A stretch of 64,000 nucleotides of DNA from UBA1858 sp045105615 (GTDB lineage Bacteria; Pseudomonadota; Gammaproteobacteria; UBA4575): NCBI GenBank assembly GCA_045105615.1, contig JBGCDS010000007.1, positions 143,928 to 207,927 of the forward strand. Direction: 5' to 3'. The notes under the pieces are model-generated. The model did no database searches, had not been told where the DNA came from, and saw nothing but the letters and a program-made list of their open reading frames with translations. This document shows positions 17,308-25,946 of the stretch, piece after piece; position 1 is the first letter of the stretch, and every line of letters begins with the position of its first letter. A program made the position numbers and the translations under genes.

Positions 17308-18726
17308 ATGCATAAGTATCAGGAAATCATACATTCCTCGCGCCAACCTTTATTATTAATCGGCATAGTCCTGCTAACTATTGTTGGTTATGCCCATGCT
17401 AGCAATCATCCCTGGTCGTTAGATTCTGCCTTTAGGTCACCTGACTGGCTGAGTATCAGTGGTGAGCACAGAGCTCGATATGAAACTCTCGATGAGCAAT
17501 TTCGTGCTGGTGGCAATGGTGATGATCAAATTCTGGTGTTTAGAACCAATATCTTGGCTCGGGTAACATGGCATCAATGGGAATTCGGAGTGGAATTATT
17601 AGATTCACGGCAAGCCCATGGAGATGACAGTACTCGAATAACTTCGGGTGATGTTAATCCACTTGATATTTTGCAGACCTACGCGACATGGAGCTACGTT
17701 GATCCACAAACGCAGGTGACTAGCCAGGTGAGGGTGGGAAGGTTCACGATGGATGTTGGTAGTCGTCGTTTAGTTGCGCGTAATAAATTTCGTAATGCAA
17801 TTAATTCATTCACAGGATTAGATTGGCAGCGAACAACAGAGAAAGATGAACAGTTTCGTGCATTTTATACTTTGCCTGTTAATAGATTGCCCGCAGAGTT
17901 TGAGCGGAGACAGCACAATAGATCGGAAGGGGATGATCAAGATACAGAGGTTGCTTTCTGGGGCTTGTATTATAAATTACCTAAACCAACTTTAAATGCG
18001 TGGAAAAGTGACGCCGAGCTGTTTTATTTTGGTTTGGATGAAAATGACACGCATAACCGGCCAACGAGAAATAGAGATATACATACTGTCGGTGGTCGTC
18101 TGTATCGAAAAAAAGTACGCAATCATTTTGACTATGAGTTAGAAGCGGTATATCAATTTGGTGAATCACGAGCGACCTCGGCTGAGGCAGATCGAGAAGA
18201 TCTAGGTCATACAGCTTACTTTGCTCATGCAGAGTTAGGCTATAGTTTTGATGCGGGATGGTCGCCAAGATTAATTGCACAGTTTGATTACGCTAGCGGT
18301 GATAGTGATCCTGATGACGGTGATAATAATCGCTACGATAGCTTGTTTAGTGTTAGACGTGGTGACTTTGGTCCACTCGGAATTTATGGTCCATTTGCGC
18401 GTGCCAACATTGTCTCTCCAGGATTGCGTTTGCAACTAAAACCTAGTTCGAAAGTTTCTATGTTTGTTGCACATCGAGGTTACTGGTTGGCATCTGATCG
18501 CGATGCTTTTGTAGTTGCAGGGGTGCGTGATCCTGAAGGCGATTCGGGCAGTTATCTTGGGCAGCAGCTCGAAGCGCGTCTGCGTTGGGATATTTTTCCT
18601 GAAAATTTGCGTTGGGAAATTGGTGCGGCTTACCTATTTAAAGGTGGTTTTGCTAATGATGCCCCAAATGCTAACGATCAAGGCGATTCTAATTTTTTAT
18701 ATAGCCAAGCCACTTTTTCTTTTTAA
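17308..18726 (+). CDS. Alginate-export-family outer membrane porin
   Basis: This 472-residue protein has an N-terminal signal segment (hydrophobic about 17-33, ending YAHA) and a long beta-rich body beginning DWLSISGEHRARYETLDEQF. It also has VRVGRFTMDVGSRRLVARN and a terminal aromatic residue (SQATFSF). These match the AlgE-like alginate export/porin family, used by many bacteria for anion or sugar passage rather than alginate. It heads a co-directional trio with a TupA-like binding protein (28 bases on) and a sodium:solute symporter. It may admit the oxyanion or organic acid that those proteins handle. Substrate unknown. Confidence 0.75.
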   Translation: MHKYQEIIHSSRQPLLLIGIVLLTIVGYAHASNHPWSLDSAFRSPDWLSISGEHRARYETLDEQFRAGGNGDDQILVFRTNILARVTWHQWEFGVELLDSRQAHGDDSTRITSGDVNPLDILQTYATWSYVDPQTQVTSQVRVGRFTMDVGSRRLVARNKFRNAINSFTGLDWQRTTEKDEQFRAFYTLPVNRLPAEFERRQHNRSEGDDQDTEVAFWGLYYKLPKPTLNAWKSDAELFYFGLDENDTHNRPTRNRDIHTVGGRLYRKKVRNHFDYELEAVYQFGESRATSAEADREDLGHTAYFAHAELGYSFDAGWSPRLIAQFDYASGDSDPDDGDNNRYDSLFSVRRGDFGPLGIYGPFARANIVSPGLRLQLKPSSKVSMFVAHRGYWLASDRDAFVVAGVRDPEGDSGSYLGQQLEARLRWDIFPENLRWEIGAAYLFKGGFANDAPNANDQGDSNFLYSQATFSF

Positions 18727-18754
18727 GTAACTCATTATTCTGGTGAAGTCAGTC

Positions 18755-19588
18755 ATGAAAAAAAATATAACCATAATAACAATTAGCATTATTTTAATTG
18801 CCTCTCAATTAGCATTTATACGCATAGCCAATTCTGAAGAAACGCCATATATACTTTTGCAGTCAACAACCTCAACAAAAAACTCTGGTTTGTATGATTA
18901 TCTCATTCCAAAATTCAAACAGGATACTGGCATTGATGTGCGAGTGGTTGCCGTTGGTACAGGCCAAGCATTAAGGAATGCGCGCAATGGTGATGCTGAT
19001 GTTTTAATTGTCCATGCTAAATCACGTGAAGAAGAATTTGTTGCAGAAGGGTACGGCCTGAAGCGTCATGAACTAATGTATAACGATTTTGTGGTGGTTG
19101 GGCCTGAATCAGATCCTGCCAATGTATTGCAAGCCAATAATGTGAAACAAGCATTGCAGAGTATCTCGCAAACACAATCAATATTTGTCTCTAGAGGGGA
19201 TGATAGTGGCACGCATATTAAAGAATTGTCTCTATGGACTTTGGCGAGTGTCGATGCTGTAAAAGATAGTGGCACCTGGTATCGAGAAGCAGGTGCTGGC
19301 ATGGGGGCAACGTTGAATACTACGGTAAGTATGAATGGTTATACCATTACTGATCGTGCAACCTGGATTAGTTTTGGTAATAAGCAAAATCACGTATTGG
19401 TATTAGAAGGTGATCCGCCTCTGCATAATCAATATAGCGTGATCGCTGTGAATCCTGCTAAGCATTCTCATGCCAAAGTAACGCTGACTCAAACGTTTAT
19501 TGATTGGTTGTTAAGCGATCAAGGTCAAACACATATTGCAGATTATCGAGTCCATGGTGAGCAATTGTTCTTTCTTAACGATAAATAG
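18755..19588 (+). CDS. tupA: TupA-like tungstate/oxyanion-binding periplasmic protein
   Basis: The 278-residue protein has a signal peptide (ITISIILIASQLAFIRIANS). The mature N-terminus reads ILLQSTTSTKNSGLYDYL, the TTSTxxSGL signature of TupA-type tungstate-binding proteins; GRP-like and SRGDDSGTHIKE segments follow. I prefer the ATG at 18755 to the GTG at 18743 because GGTGA at 18742-18746 is a well-spaced ribosome-binding site. TupA normally feeds the TupB permease and TupC ATPase. Neither gene is here; the next gene is a sodium:solute symporter. Either tupBC lie elsewhere, or this protein acts in another way, for example in sensing. Confidence 0.78.
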   Translation: MKKNITIITISIILIASQLAFIRIANSEETPYILLQSTTSTKNSGLYDYLIPKFKQDTGIDVRVVAVGTGQALRNARNGDADVLIVHAKSREEEFVAEGYGLKRHELMYNDFVVVGPESDPANVLQANNVKQALQSISQTQSIFVSRGDDSGTHIKELSLWTLASVDAVKDSGTWYREAGAGMGATLNTTVSMNGYTITDRATWISFGNKQNHVLVLEGDPPLHNQYSVIAVNPAKHSHAKVTLTQTFIDWLLSDQGQTHIADYRVHGEQLFFLNDK

Positions 19589-19676
19589 CCTGTAATGTCT
19601 AATAATGATTTGTAAATTGTAATAAGAGAGTTAAAACTAGGGTCTTAATCTAATGAATTAATTAACCCATAGAGGA

Positions 19677-21047
19677 ATGATGGAATTTATATTATTTGCC
19701 ATCGTAGGTATTACCGCGCTTATTTCAATTATGTTGCTACCTAATGTTTGTAGCGAACATTCATTCTTCTCTGGCGTCTCTCCTGATGGAAGACAGCCCA
19801 GCACTCTTACTTTAACCTTCTCGCAAGTCACAACTTGGATTTTCGCCAGGTCATTAATGAATGCAGCCATTCTTGGTTACTATTATGGTATTTGGGGAAC
19901 GCTGGCCTATGCTGGTTATTATTTATCATTCTTAACTGGTTGGAAAATTATTGAAGGAATACGTTTTAAGCAGGGTTTTGAAAGCCTGCATGCGTTTCTA
20001 TATCAACGATTTGGTCGAGTAGGTGTATCTTGCTACAACGTGGTGGTGATTATTCGTTTGATTAGCGAGGTATTCGCTAATTTGCTTGTGGTAGGAATGT
20101 TATTTGGTTTGGCTGGTACCAATATGTACGGCATTGCTATTGTTGGATTTTCAGCGGTTGTGCTGTTCTATTCTATGCTTGGTGGTTTACATGCTTCATT
20201 GAAAACAGATGTATTTCAAATGAGTATGTTTATCGCCGTGTTGCTTATATTGATGTTAGCTGTATTTGATAGCGGTCAATTCTCACTAACGGATCTAAAA
20301 TTTATTAGTTTTGAAATTGGCGAGCCTGGTCCAGTATTATTGCTTGTTGCGTTTTTGCAAATATGGAGTTACCCCATGCATGATCCAGTGATGATGGATC
20401 GAGGCTTTCTTGCAGACCGTGACACGACTAAGAAGAGTTTTCTAAATGCTGCTTGGATAAGTATTATATGTATTATCGCATTCGGTTGCTTAGGTGTTTT
20501 AGCTGGAGCCAATGCCTTGGAAGGTGATGATATGAATGCGGTATTAATGCGCATGTTAGGCGAATGGCCGATGTTGTTGTTATCTGTTGCATTGATTGTT
20601 TCAGCCATGTCTACGTTAGACAGTAGTTTGTCGAGTGCGTCTAAATTGATTGCACTGGATATGAAGCTAGTGTCTCCAAATGTATTCAACGGACGTTTAG
20701 TGATGTTGGTGTTTATGTTACTAGGCGTGCTTTGTGTGTTCTGGGGGAATAAGGATCTATTCAGTGCGGTGGCAGTGAGTGGAACCGCGTCTTTATTCTT
20801 AGCGCCAGTGGTATTCTTTTCTATCTTCGCGAATAAAGATAATGTGCCAGTGTGGAGTTTGTTGATTTCATTTGTACTCGCAGTGCTTGGCGCAACTATT
20901 TATTTTCTAGAGTCTTCTGGTCATACCGCATGGTTGGGCGATATTCATAAATATACTAAGTTGTTGTATATCTCTGCATTTGTGTTGGTGGTTGGCTGCG
21001 GGGCATTCTGGTTGGGGATTAAAACTAATCGATTGAGCGCTTCGTAA
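19677..21047 (+). CDS. Sodium:solute symporter family transporter
   Basis: This protein of about 456 residues has roughly 12 membrane helices, among them SMLGGLHASLKTDVFQM (about 176-192) and VSAMSTLDSSLSSASKL (about 308-325), both conserved in the SSF family of Na+-coupled symporters. SSF substrates range from proline, pantothenate and acetate to nucleosides and iodide, and this sequence does not say which. An AGAGGA ribosome-binding site at 19671 slightly favours the second ATG (19680). It follows the TupA-like gene by 88 bases and its end overlaps the convergent aguB gene by 23 bases. Confidence 0.82.
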   Translation: MMEFILFAIVGITALISIMLLPNVCSEHSFFSGVSPDGRQPSTLTLTFSQVTTWIFARSLMNAAILGYYYGIWGTLAYAGYYLSFLTGWKIIEGIRFKQGFESLHAFLYQRFGRVGVSCYNVVVIIRLISEVFANLLVVGMLFGLAGTNMYGIAIVGFSAVVLFYSMLGGLHASLKTDVFQMSMFIAVLLILMLAVFDSGQFSLTDLKFISFEIGEPGPVLLLVAFLQIWSYPMHDPVMMDRGFLADRDTTKKSFLNAAWISIICIIAFGCLGVLAGANALEGDDMNAVLMRMLGEWPMLLLSVALIVSAMSTLDSSLSSASKLIALDMKLVSPNVFNGRLVMLVFMLLGVLCVFWGNKDLFSAVAVSGTASLFLAPVVFFSIFANKDNVPVWSLLISFVLAVLGATIYFLESSGHTAWLGDIHKYTKLLYISAFVLVVGCGAFWLGIKTNRLSAS

Positions 21048-21900
21048 TATCATTATAAGCGTCAATACGTCGGTCACGGAAATATGGCCAGGCTAATCGC
21101 TGTTGTTCTGACTCAGTCATATCTATTTCGGTAATAACAGTTTCATTATTGTTGTTTGAGCATGTGGTAATTACTTTGCCTCTGGCATCACAGGCAAAGC
21201 TGTTCCCCCAAAATTCAATGCCATCAGTTTGCTTGCTAGGATCATTTTCATGGCCAACACGATTAACGCAAATTAACGGTAAATTGTTAGCAATAGAATG
21301 GCTACGCTGGATAGTGATCCATGCATCGAGCTGGCGTTGTTTTTCCTCTTCATTATCATTCATGTCCCAACCTATCGCAGTAGGGAAAATTAAAATCTCT
21401 GCGCCTGCTAATGCCGTTAAGCGTGCTGACTCTGGGAACCATTGATCCCAACAGATGAGAATTCCTAATGTACCAACACTGGTTTTAATCGGTGTAAAAC
21501 CTAAGTCCCCAGGCGTGAAGTAATATTTTTCATGATAGCCAGGGTCGTCAGGGATATGCATTTTTCGATAATGTCCCGCTAGGCTTCCATCACTTTCTAA
21601 TACAATGGCAGTGTTGTGATATATGCCGTTGCCACGTTTTTCAAATATTGACCCGACTATCACTATGTTGTTTTTCTTTGCGCAAGCAGCAAGGGCTGAT
21701 GCAGTGTTGCCATCTAAAGTTTCAGCTAGATCAAAATGATGTTGGGATTCTGTTTGGCAAAAATATAAAGAACTATGCAACTCTTGCAATACGATCAACT
21801 GTGCACCCTGTTGGGCAAGTGTGTCGATTTGATCTAGCGTATAGCTAAGATTCTCGTTGATATCTTCGTGGTTGCTATGTTGTATTAATCCCACTTTCAT
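21025..21900 (-). CDS. aguB: N-carbamoylputrescine amidohydrolase AguB
   Basis: This 291-residue nitrilase-superfamily enzyme has a complete Glu-Lys-Cys catalytic triad: Glu40 (LIVLQELHSS), Lys113 (HYRKMHIPDDPGYHEKYYF) and Cys150 (GILICWDQWFPE). The HIPDDPGYHEKYYFTPGD segment is specific to N-carbamoylputrescine amidases. It hydrolyses N-carbamoylputrescine to putrescine, CO2 and ammonia in the cytosol. The aguA gene lies directly upstream with a four-base overlap, giving a two-step agmatine-to-putrescine pathway. Confidence 0.95.
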   Translation of the reverse strand: MKVGLIQHSNHEDINENLSYTLDQIDTLAQQGAQLIVLQELHSSLYFCQTESQHHFDLAETLDGNTASALAACAKKNNIVIVGSIFEKRGNGIYHNTAIVLESDGSLAGHYRKMHIPDDPGYHEKYYFTPGDLGFTPIKTSVGTLGILICWDQWFPESARLTALAGAEILIFPTAIGWDMNDNEEEKQRQLDAWITIQRSHSIANNLPLICVNRVGHENDPSKQTDGIEFWGNSFACDARGKVITTCSNNNNETVITEIDMTESEQQRLAWPYFRDRRIDAYNDITKRSID

Positions 21901-22964
21901 TGCTTGTGCTCGAGTTCAGTGTTTTGGGTGATTACATTCTTGGGTATATGTAATGTTGCGCAGTGTAGACTGCCGTATTGTTTTAATAAAGGCATGGTGT
22001 TTAATCCAATTACCTTTCTATCAGGACATGCGCGCGCCAATATGTCTAATGTCGATTGGTCATGTTCGTCGTCATGCATAGGGACGAGAATAGCGTCGTT
22101 AATAAATACAAAGTTAGTATAGCTAGCTGGTGCAAAAGTGTCTTTGTCTAGCTCGATTAACTTCTTGGGAAGCGGTAGAGGTATTAGTTGATACGGTTTT
22201 CCTTGCTTAGTTGTTAAAGCGCTTAACTGCGTTTTTAATAATAGTAAGCATGAATGATTTGGGTGGTCTGAGTCATCACAGGTTGCATAAGCGATGGTGT
22301 TGTCATCAATGAACCTTGCTAGTGTATCGATATGCCCACCAGTATCATCACCAGAAAGCGGTGGAACGTCTACTGTTAAAATCCGTTTTACAGATAACTC
22401 ATGCTTAATCGACTCGATTAACTCATCATTGCTAATGCTTTCTTTTTTCATATTGCGTTTCACGCAAGCAATGTTGGTTAACAGTGTAGCATTACTGTCA
22501 AATTCTAAATTGCCACCCTCAATCACTAAAGGCGTGCGATGGTACTGGCATTGTTCACTTGCAGCTATTTTATATAGGGTTTCAGAAAATAAATTATCTA
22601 AGCGGCAAGCATACTGTTCACCCCAGGCATTAAATTCCAGATCAAGATATTGATACTCTTTATCCCCTAGTAATATCTGAGGTCCATAGTCACGCACCCA
22701 CGTATCATTGGTTTCAATATTAATCATGATGATTCTCTGCATATTGCAGTTATGCTCACGACATAATTGGTTAATATGAAGCTTATGTTCTTGATTGAAA
22801 TATATGATGATGACATCTTGAAACTGAGAAATAGCCTGTGTCATTTCTAAATAGCTAATGGAGACTTCGTCTAGCATGTTTGCCCAGTCCGAATATCGGT
22901 GAGGCCATACTAATATTGTGGCACCTTGATTGTGCCATTCTGGAAGAGGGAAATAATTATTCAC
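21897..22964 (-). CDS. aguA: Agmatine deiminase AguA
   Basis: The 355-residue guanidino-group-modifying enzyme begins FPLPEWHNQGATILVWPH, as expected for agmatine deiminase. Visible catalytic elements are NDTWVRDYGP (about 87-96), VIEGGNLEFDS, DDTGGHIDTLARF (the His) and the nucleophile Cys335 in QYGSLHCATLHIP. It converts agmatine to N-carbamoylputrescine and ammonia, and AguB finishes the route. Translation seems to start at GTG (22962-22964) without a Shine-Dalgarno sequence, right beside an 8-bp inverted repeat at 22966-22996. The product is slightly shorter than most homologues. Confidence 0.92.
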   Translation of the reverse strand: MNNYFPLPEWHNQGATILVWPHRYSDWANMLDEVSISYLEMTQAISQFQDVIIIYFNQEHKLHINQLCREHNCNMQRIIMINIETNDTWVRDYGPQILLGDKEYQYLDLEFNAWGEQYACRLDNLFSETLYKIAASEQCQYHRTPLVIEGGNLEFDSNATLLTNIACVKRNMKKESISNDELIESIKHELSVKRILTVDVPPLSGDDTGGHIDTLARFIDDNTIAYATCDDSDHPNHSCLLLLKTQLSALTTKQGKPYQLIPLPLPKKLIELDKDTFAPASYTNFVFINDAILVPMHDDEHDQSTLDILARACPDRKVIGLNTMPLLKQYGSLHCATLHIPKNVITQNTELEHKQ

Positions 22965-22965
22965 T

Positions 22966-22996
22966 GCTAGGCGAAATATAGAGTAGAACGCCTAGC
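22966..22996 (-). promoter_or_regulatory. Inverted repeat at the aguA start, candidate operator or RNA hairpin
   Basis: GCTAGGCG and CGCCTAGC form a perfect 8-bp inverted repeat separated by 15 bases, ending one base before the aguA GTG. On the minus strand the spacer contains TATATT, which could be a -10 element, so a dimeric repressor could cover the promoter. Alternatively the transcript folds and hides the start. Confidence 0.4.
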
Positions 22997-23031
22997 TATT
23001 ATTCATTGTTGCGTGGGAAATGCCCAGTGAT

Positions 23032-23319
23032 TTAATGGCTAGACGAAACTACTGAATGCAGCACATAGTTGTGCTCAAAAAATACTGAGTAGCCGGGGTA
23101 ATCCCAACGGTAAATTGCTGGCTGACCGGTTGGGCCGCTAATGGCTGTTGGTGAACCAAAATTAGATTCCACCTGGCTTTTGGTCATTCCGCGAGCGGGT
23201 GCTGAATTACTAGTCACCACTTGAGGTGATTCAGATGGCATCTTGATAACATCTGCCTGCGCAGTAACAACGATAACTAATGAGAATGCGATACAATAAC
23301 GAATAGCTTGAGCAATCAT
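23032..23319 (-). CDS. Small periplasmic protein with BamE/SmpA-like motif
   Basis: This 95-residue exported protein has a signal peptide ending near VTAQA. A conserved GMTKSQVESNFGSPTAISG segment is followed by PAIYRWDYPGYSVFFEHNYV. The (G)MTxxQVxxxxGxP pattern followed by aromatic strands resembles SmpA/BamE-type folds. Proteins of this kind are common in Pseudomonas-like genomes, with no assigned role. I take ATG at 23319, preceded by AGGA with good spacing, rather than the TTG 18 bases upstream. It lies upstream of aguA on the same strand, but the dyad between them suggests separate control. Confidence 0.6.
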   Translation of the reverse strand: MIAQAIRYCIAFSLVIVVTAQADVIKMPSESPQVVTSNSAPARGMTKSQVESNFGSPTAISGPTGQPAIYRWDYPGYSVFFEHNYVLHSVVSSSH

Positions 23320-23531
23320 GGATATATCCTGTTTCAATGTTGTCGTAACTATATCACCCAGTTGATTTTTCGAGCAGGGATGTAGGGCGAAAAAGGGATA
23401 ATTCGAAGCTTTTTTCAGACTAATGACCGCAAATAGTATGAGTTCATTTGGAAATGAGTGCCTTCACTATTCTTAATAAAATAAACTTATATAAAACAAT
23501 AGAATAGCTACTAAATTTAAAGTAAATAATA

Positions 23532-24779
23532 ATGTTTAAACCCTTAGAATTATTCATCGGTTTGCGCTATCTGCGAGCCAAGCGGCGCAATCACTTTATT
23601 TCATTCATTTCTCTGACCTCTGTTTTAGGAATTGCGTTGGGCATCATTGTGATTATTACCGTGTTATCGGTGATGAATGGATTTCAGACTGAAGTGCGAG
23701 ACCGCATGCTGCGCATGACAGCACATGCCAATGTACTTGAATTAGATGGAACACTAGATGACTGGCAACAGGCAACAAAGGCAATAAGTCATGTTGATCA
23801 AATTGTTGGTACTGCACCCTATGTAGAAGGCCAGGCGATGGTAGTGAAAGGCACCCAAGTCACCGGAGTGTTATTAAGCGGAATAGATCCGGTGTTAGAA
23901 ACCGAGGTGTCTGAAGTTGGAAATTTTATGCTTGAAGATGACCTTAATGTACTACAACCAGGGAAATTTAAAATTCTAGTCGGTAGTGAGCTGGCAAGGT
24001 TCCTAGGCGTGAGAGTAGGAGGGAAAATTACTGTCATCACTCCTGAAGCTTCTGTCACTCCGGCGGGTATATTGCCGAAGCTAAGAAGATTTACTGTCGC
24101 AGGCATATATGAAGTGGGCATGAATCAATTTGATCGTAATACCGCTATTATTCATATTGAAGATGCCAAGCGTTTGTATCGCCTCGATGACAAGGTCACA
24201 GGTTTGCGATTGAAATTGTCTGATTTGTTCCTGGTGCCTGAACTGACACATAAGTTAAACCAAGATTTACAGGGTAAGCTATGGGTGACTGATTGGACTA
24301 AACGTCATCAAAACTTTTTCCGTGCAGTGAAAATGGAAAAGACCATGATGTTTATTATTATGACGCTGATTGTCGCAGTGGCTGCATTCAATGTTGTGTC
24401 TATGTTGATAATGGTGGTGACAGATAAACAATCTGATATTGCAATATTACGCACCTATGGTGTGTCATCTCGCAGCATACTGTGGATCTTTATTATCCAG
24501 GGTAGTTTGATTGGTTTTGTAGGCACATTGTTAGGTGTGATTGGTGGGCTTGCGTTAGCATCTAACTTGGAAGTGATTGTTTCCTCAGTCGAACAATTAT
24601 TTGATCTGAAAGTGTTATCACCAAGTGTTTACTATATTAGCGATCTTCCATCTGAAGTGCGTTCTGGAGACGTTATTTACGTCGCGTGTATTTCATTCTT
24701 CTTAACAGTGCTGGCAACACTTTATCCGGCCCGCAAAGCAGCAAAGACAGAGCCTGCAGAAGCCTTGAGGTATGAATAA
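23532..24779 (+). CDS. Lipoprotein-releasing ABC transporter permease (LolC/LolE/LolF family)
   Basis: This 415-residue inner-membrane permease begins ELFIGLRYLRAKRRNHFISF, the start expected for LolC/E. It has one N-terminal and three C-terminal helices around a large periplasmic domain (about residues 50-270), plus the ILRTYGVSSRSILWIF coupling region. With LolD it extracts mature lipoproteins from the inner membrane and hands them to LolA. Only this one permease gene is present before lolD and no second one follows, so it may act as a LolF-type homodimer. Its stop and the lolD ATG share one base (TAATG). Confidence 0.9.
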   Translation: MFKPLELFIGLRYLRAKRRNHFISFISLTSVLGIALGIIVIITVLSVMNGFQTEVRDRMLRMTAHANVLELDGTLDDWQQATKAISHVDQIVGTAPYVEGQAMVVKGTQVTGVLLSGIDPVLETEVSEVGNFMLEDDLNVLQPGKFKILVGSELARFLGVRVGGKITVITPEASVTPAGILPKLRRFTVAGIYEVGMNQFDRNTAIIHIEDAKRLYRLDDKVTGLRLKLSDLFLVPELTHKLNQDLQGKLWVTDWTKRHQNFFRAVKMEKTMMFIIMTLIVAVAAFNVVSMLIMVVTDKQSDIAILRTYGVSSRSILWIFIIQGSLIGFVGTLLGVIGGLALASNLEVIVSSVEQLFDLKVLSPSVYYISDLPSEVRSGDVIYVACISFFLTVLATLYPARKAAKTEPAEALRYE

Positions 24780-25480
24780 TGGATGCTGTTGACAATAACG
24801 CTATAAATCATGTAATAGAAGTAAGCACCTTAAGTAAAAGCTTTCATGATGGTGATCTCAATGTCACGGTGCTGAATAATGTTAACTTTTCATTAAAAGC
24901 GCGTGAGCGTATTGCCATTGTTGGCACTAGTGGTAGTGGTAAAAGCACATTGTTGCAACTGCTTGGAGGCTTAGATAAACCTAGCAATGGTGAGGTGATA
25001 TTGTGTGGTAACAAGCTAAATAATCTTGCTGATAATGTGCGTGGAAAATTGCGTAACCAATATTTGGGGTTTATTTATCAGTTTCATCATCTGCTGCCTG
25101 AATTCACCGCATTAGAAAATGTTGCTATGCCGCTAATGGTGCGCAACGAATCAGTCAAAAAAATCCAACAACAGGCTGAAGAGATTTTAGCTCGTGTTGG
25201 TTTGAAAGATCGTATTCAACACAAGCCAAGTGAACTGTCTGGCGGTGAGCGTCAACGTGTCGCCATAGCGCGAGCATTGGTGACACAGCCAAAAGTAATT
25301 CTTGCGGATGAACCCACTGGTAACTTGGATAGTAAAACCGCAGCGCAGGTGTCAGAAATTATGATGGAATTAAATGATGAGCTGGATACAGCCATTGTTA
25401 TGGTGACTCACGATATGGGGTTGGCTGAAACCATGGATACTGTTTACGAATTAAAAGATGGCGTGCTGACAACGGCATAA
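24779..25480 (+). CDS. lolD: Lipoprotein-releasing system ATPase LolD
   Basis: The 233-residue ABC ATPase has Walker A GTSGSGKSTLLQLL (about residues 43-56), LSGGERQRVAIARAL (about 147-161) and Walker B VILADEPTGNLDSKTA. The YQFHHLLPEFTALENVAMPL segment is typical of LolD and related MacB-type ATPases. It energises lipoprotein release by the permease encoded just before it. The next gene starts two bases after its stop. Confidence 0.93.
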   Translation: MDAVDNNAINHVIEVSTLSKSFHDGDLNVTVLNNVNFSLKARERIAIVGTSGSGKSTLLQLLGGLDKPSNGEVILCGNKLNNLADNVRGKLRNQYLGFIYQFHHLLPEFTALENVAMPLMVRNESVKKIQQQAEEILARVGLKDRIQHKPSELSGGERQRVAIARALVTQPKVILADEPTGNLDSKTAAQVSEIMMELNDELDTAIVMVTHDMGLAETMDTVYELKDGVLTTA

Positions 25481-25481
25481 C

Positions 25482-25727
25482 ATGGAGGCTTGGACGGTTT
25501 ATATTTTAGAGTGTAAAGATAAAACACTCTATACCGGCATTACTAATAATCTAGAGCGCAGAATTCATCAACACGAATCTGGTCAAGGTGCTAAATATAC
25601 AAAAGGGCGCGGACCATTCCTTGTTATCTATACAGAAGAGTTTGCAGAAAAAGGCTTAGCCTTGAGTCGCGAACATCAAATCAAGCAGTTAAATAAAAAT
25701 CAAAAGTTAGCGTTAACGATAAATTAG
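25482..25727 (+). CDS. GIY-YIG nuclease-superfamily protein (UPF0213/YhbQ-like)
   Basis: The 81-residue protein is a stand-alone GIY-YIG domain: WTVYILECKDKTLYTGITNN at the N-terminus, then LERRIHQHESGQGAKYTKGR. It covers the whole small UPF0213/YhbQ family. Members are presumed DNA- or RNA-cleaving, but physiological roles are poorly known. It starts two bases after lolD and is probably co-transcribed, although it is not a usual member of the Lol block. Confidence 0.85.
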   Translation: MEAWTVYILECKDKTLYTGITNNLERRIHQHESGQGAKYTKGRGPFLVIYTEEFAEKGLALSREHQIKQLNKNQKLALTIN

Positions 25728-25738
25728 ATGTTCCGTGG

Positions 25739-25780
25739 TTGATTTAAATCAAGGCTGATATTCGCGCTAGCTAGTATATT
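25739..25780 (+). promoter_or_regulatory. Perfect FNR/Anr box with -10 element
   Basis: TTGATTTAAATCAA (25739-25752) is an exact match to the FNR-family consensus TTGAT-N4-ATCAA. A TATATT hexamer at 25775-25780 puts a start site near 25787, which centres the box at about -41.5, the standard class II activation position. The downstream gene is the PhyH-type dioxygenase at 25947, with a leader of about 160 bases. Occurrence by chance is possible, but the geometry is good. Confidence 0.6.
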
Positions 25781-25946
25781 GTTAACTGGGTTCCTGTTGG
25801 TGTGGAAGTGTTACTGATGGAGCTGGTGTCATTTCATCAAAAACTTTTAACCAGTTACCATTTTTGCCCTTGGGTAGGAGCAAATGAACCTGCTATATGT
25901 TCTATTGTATGACTCAGAATTTATGTAGAAATAGGTCAAAGCTAGC

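Noticed and set aside
25817..25912. A 31-codon ORF in the leader of the PhyH gene (ATG at 25817, TGA at 25910-25912)
   Set aside because: No convincing ribosome-binding site, no recognisable attenuator structure and no residue pattern suggesting a regulatory leader peptide.
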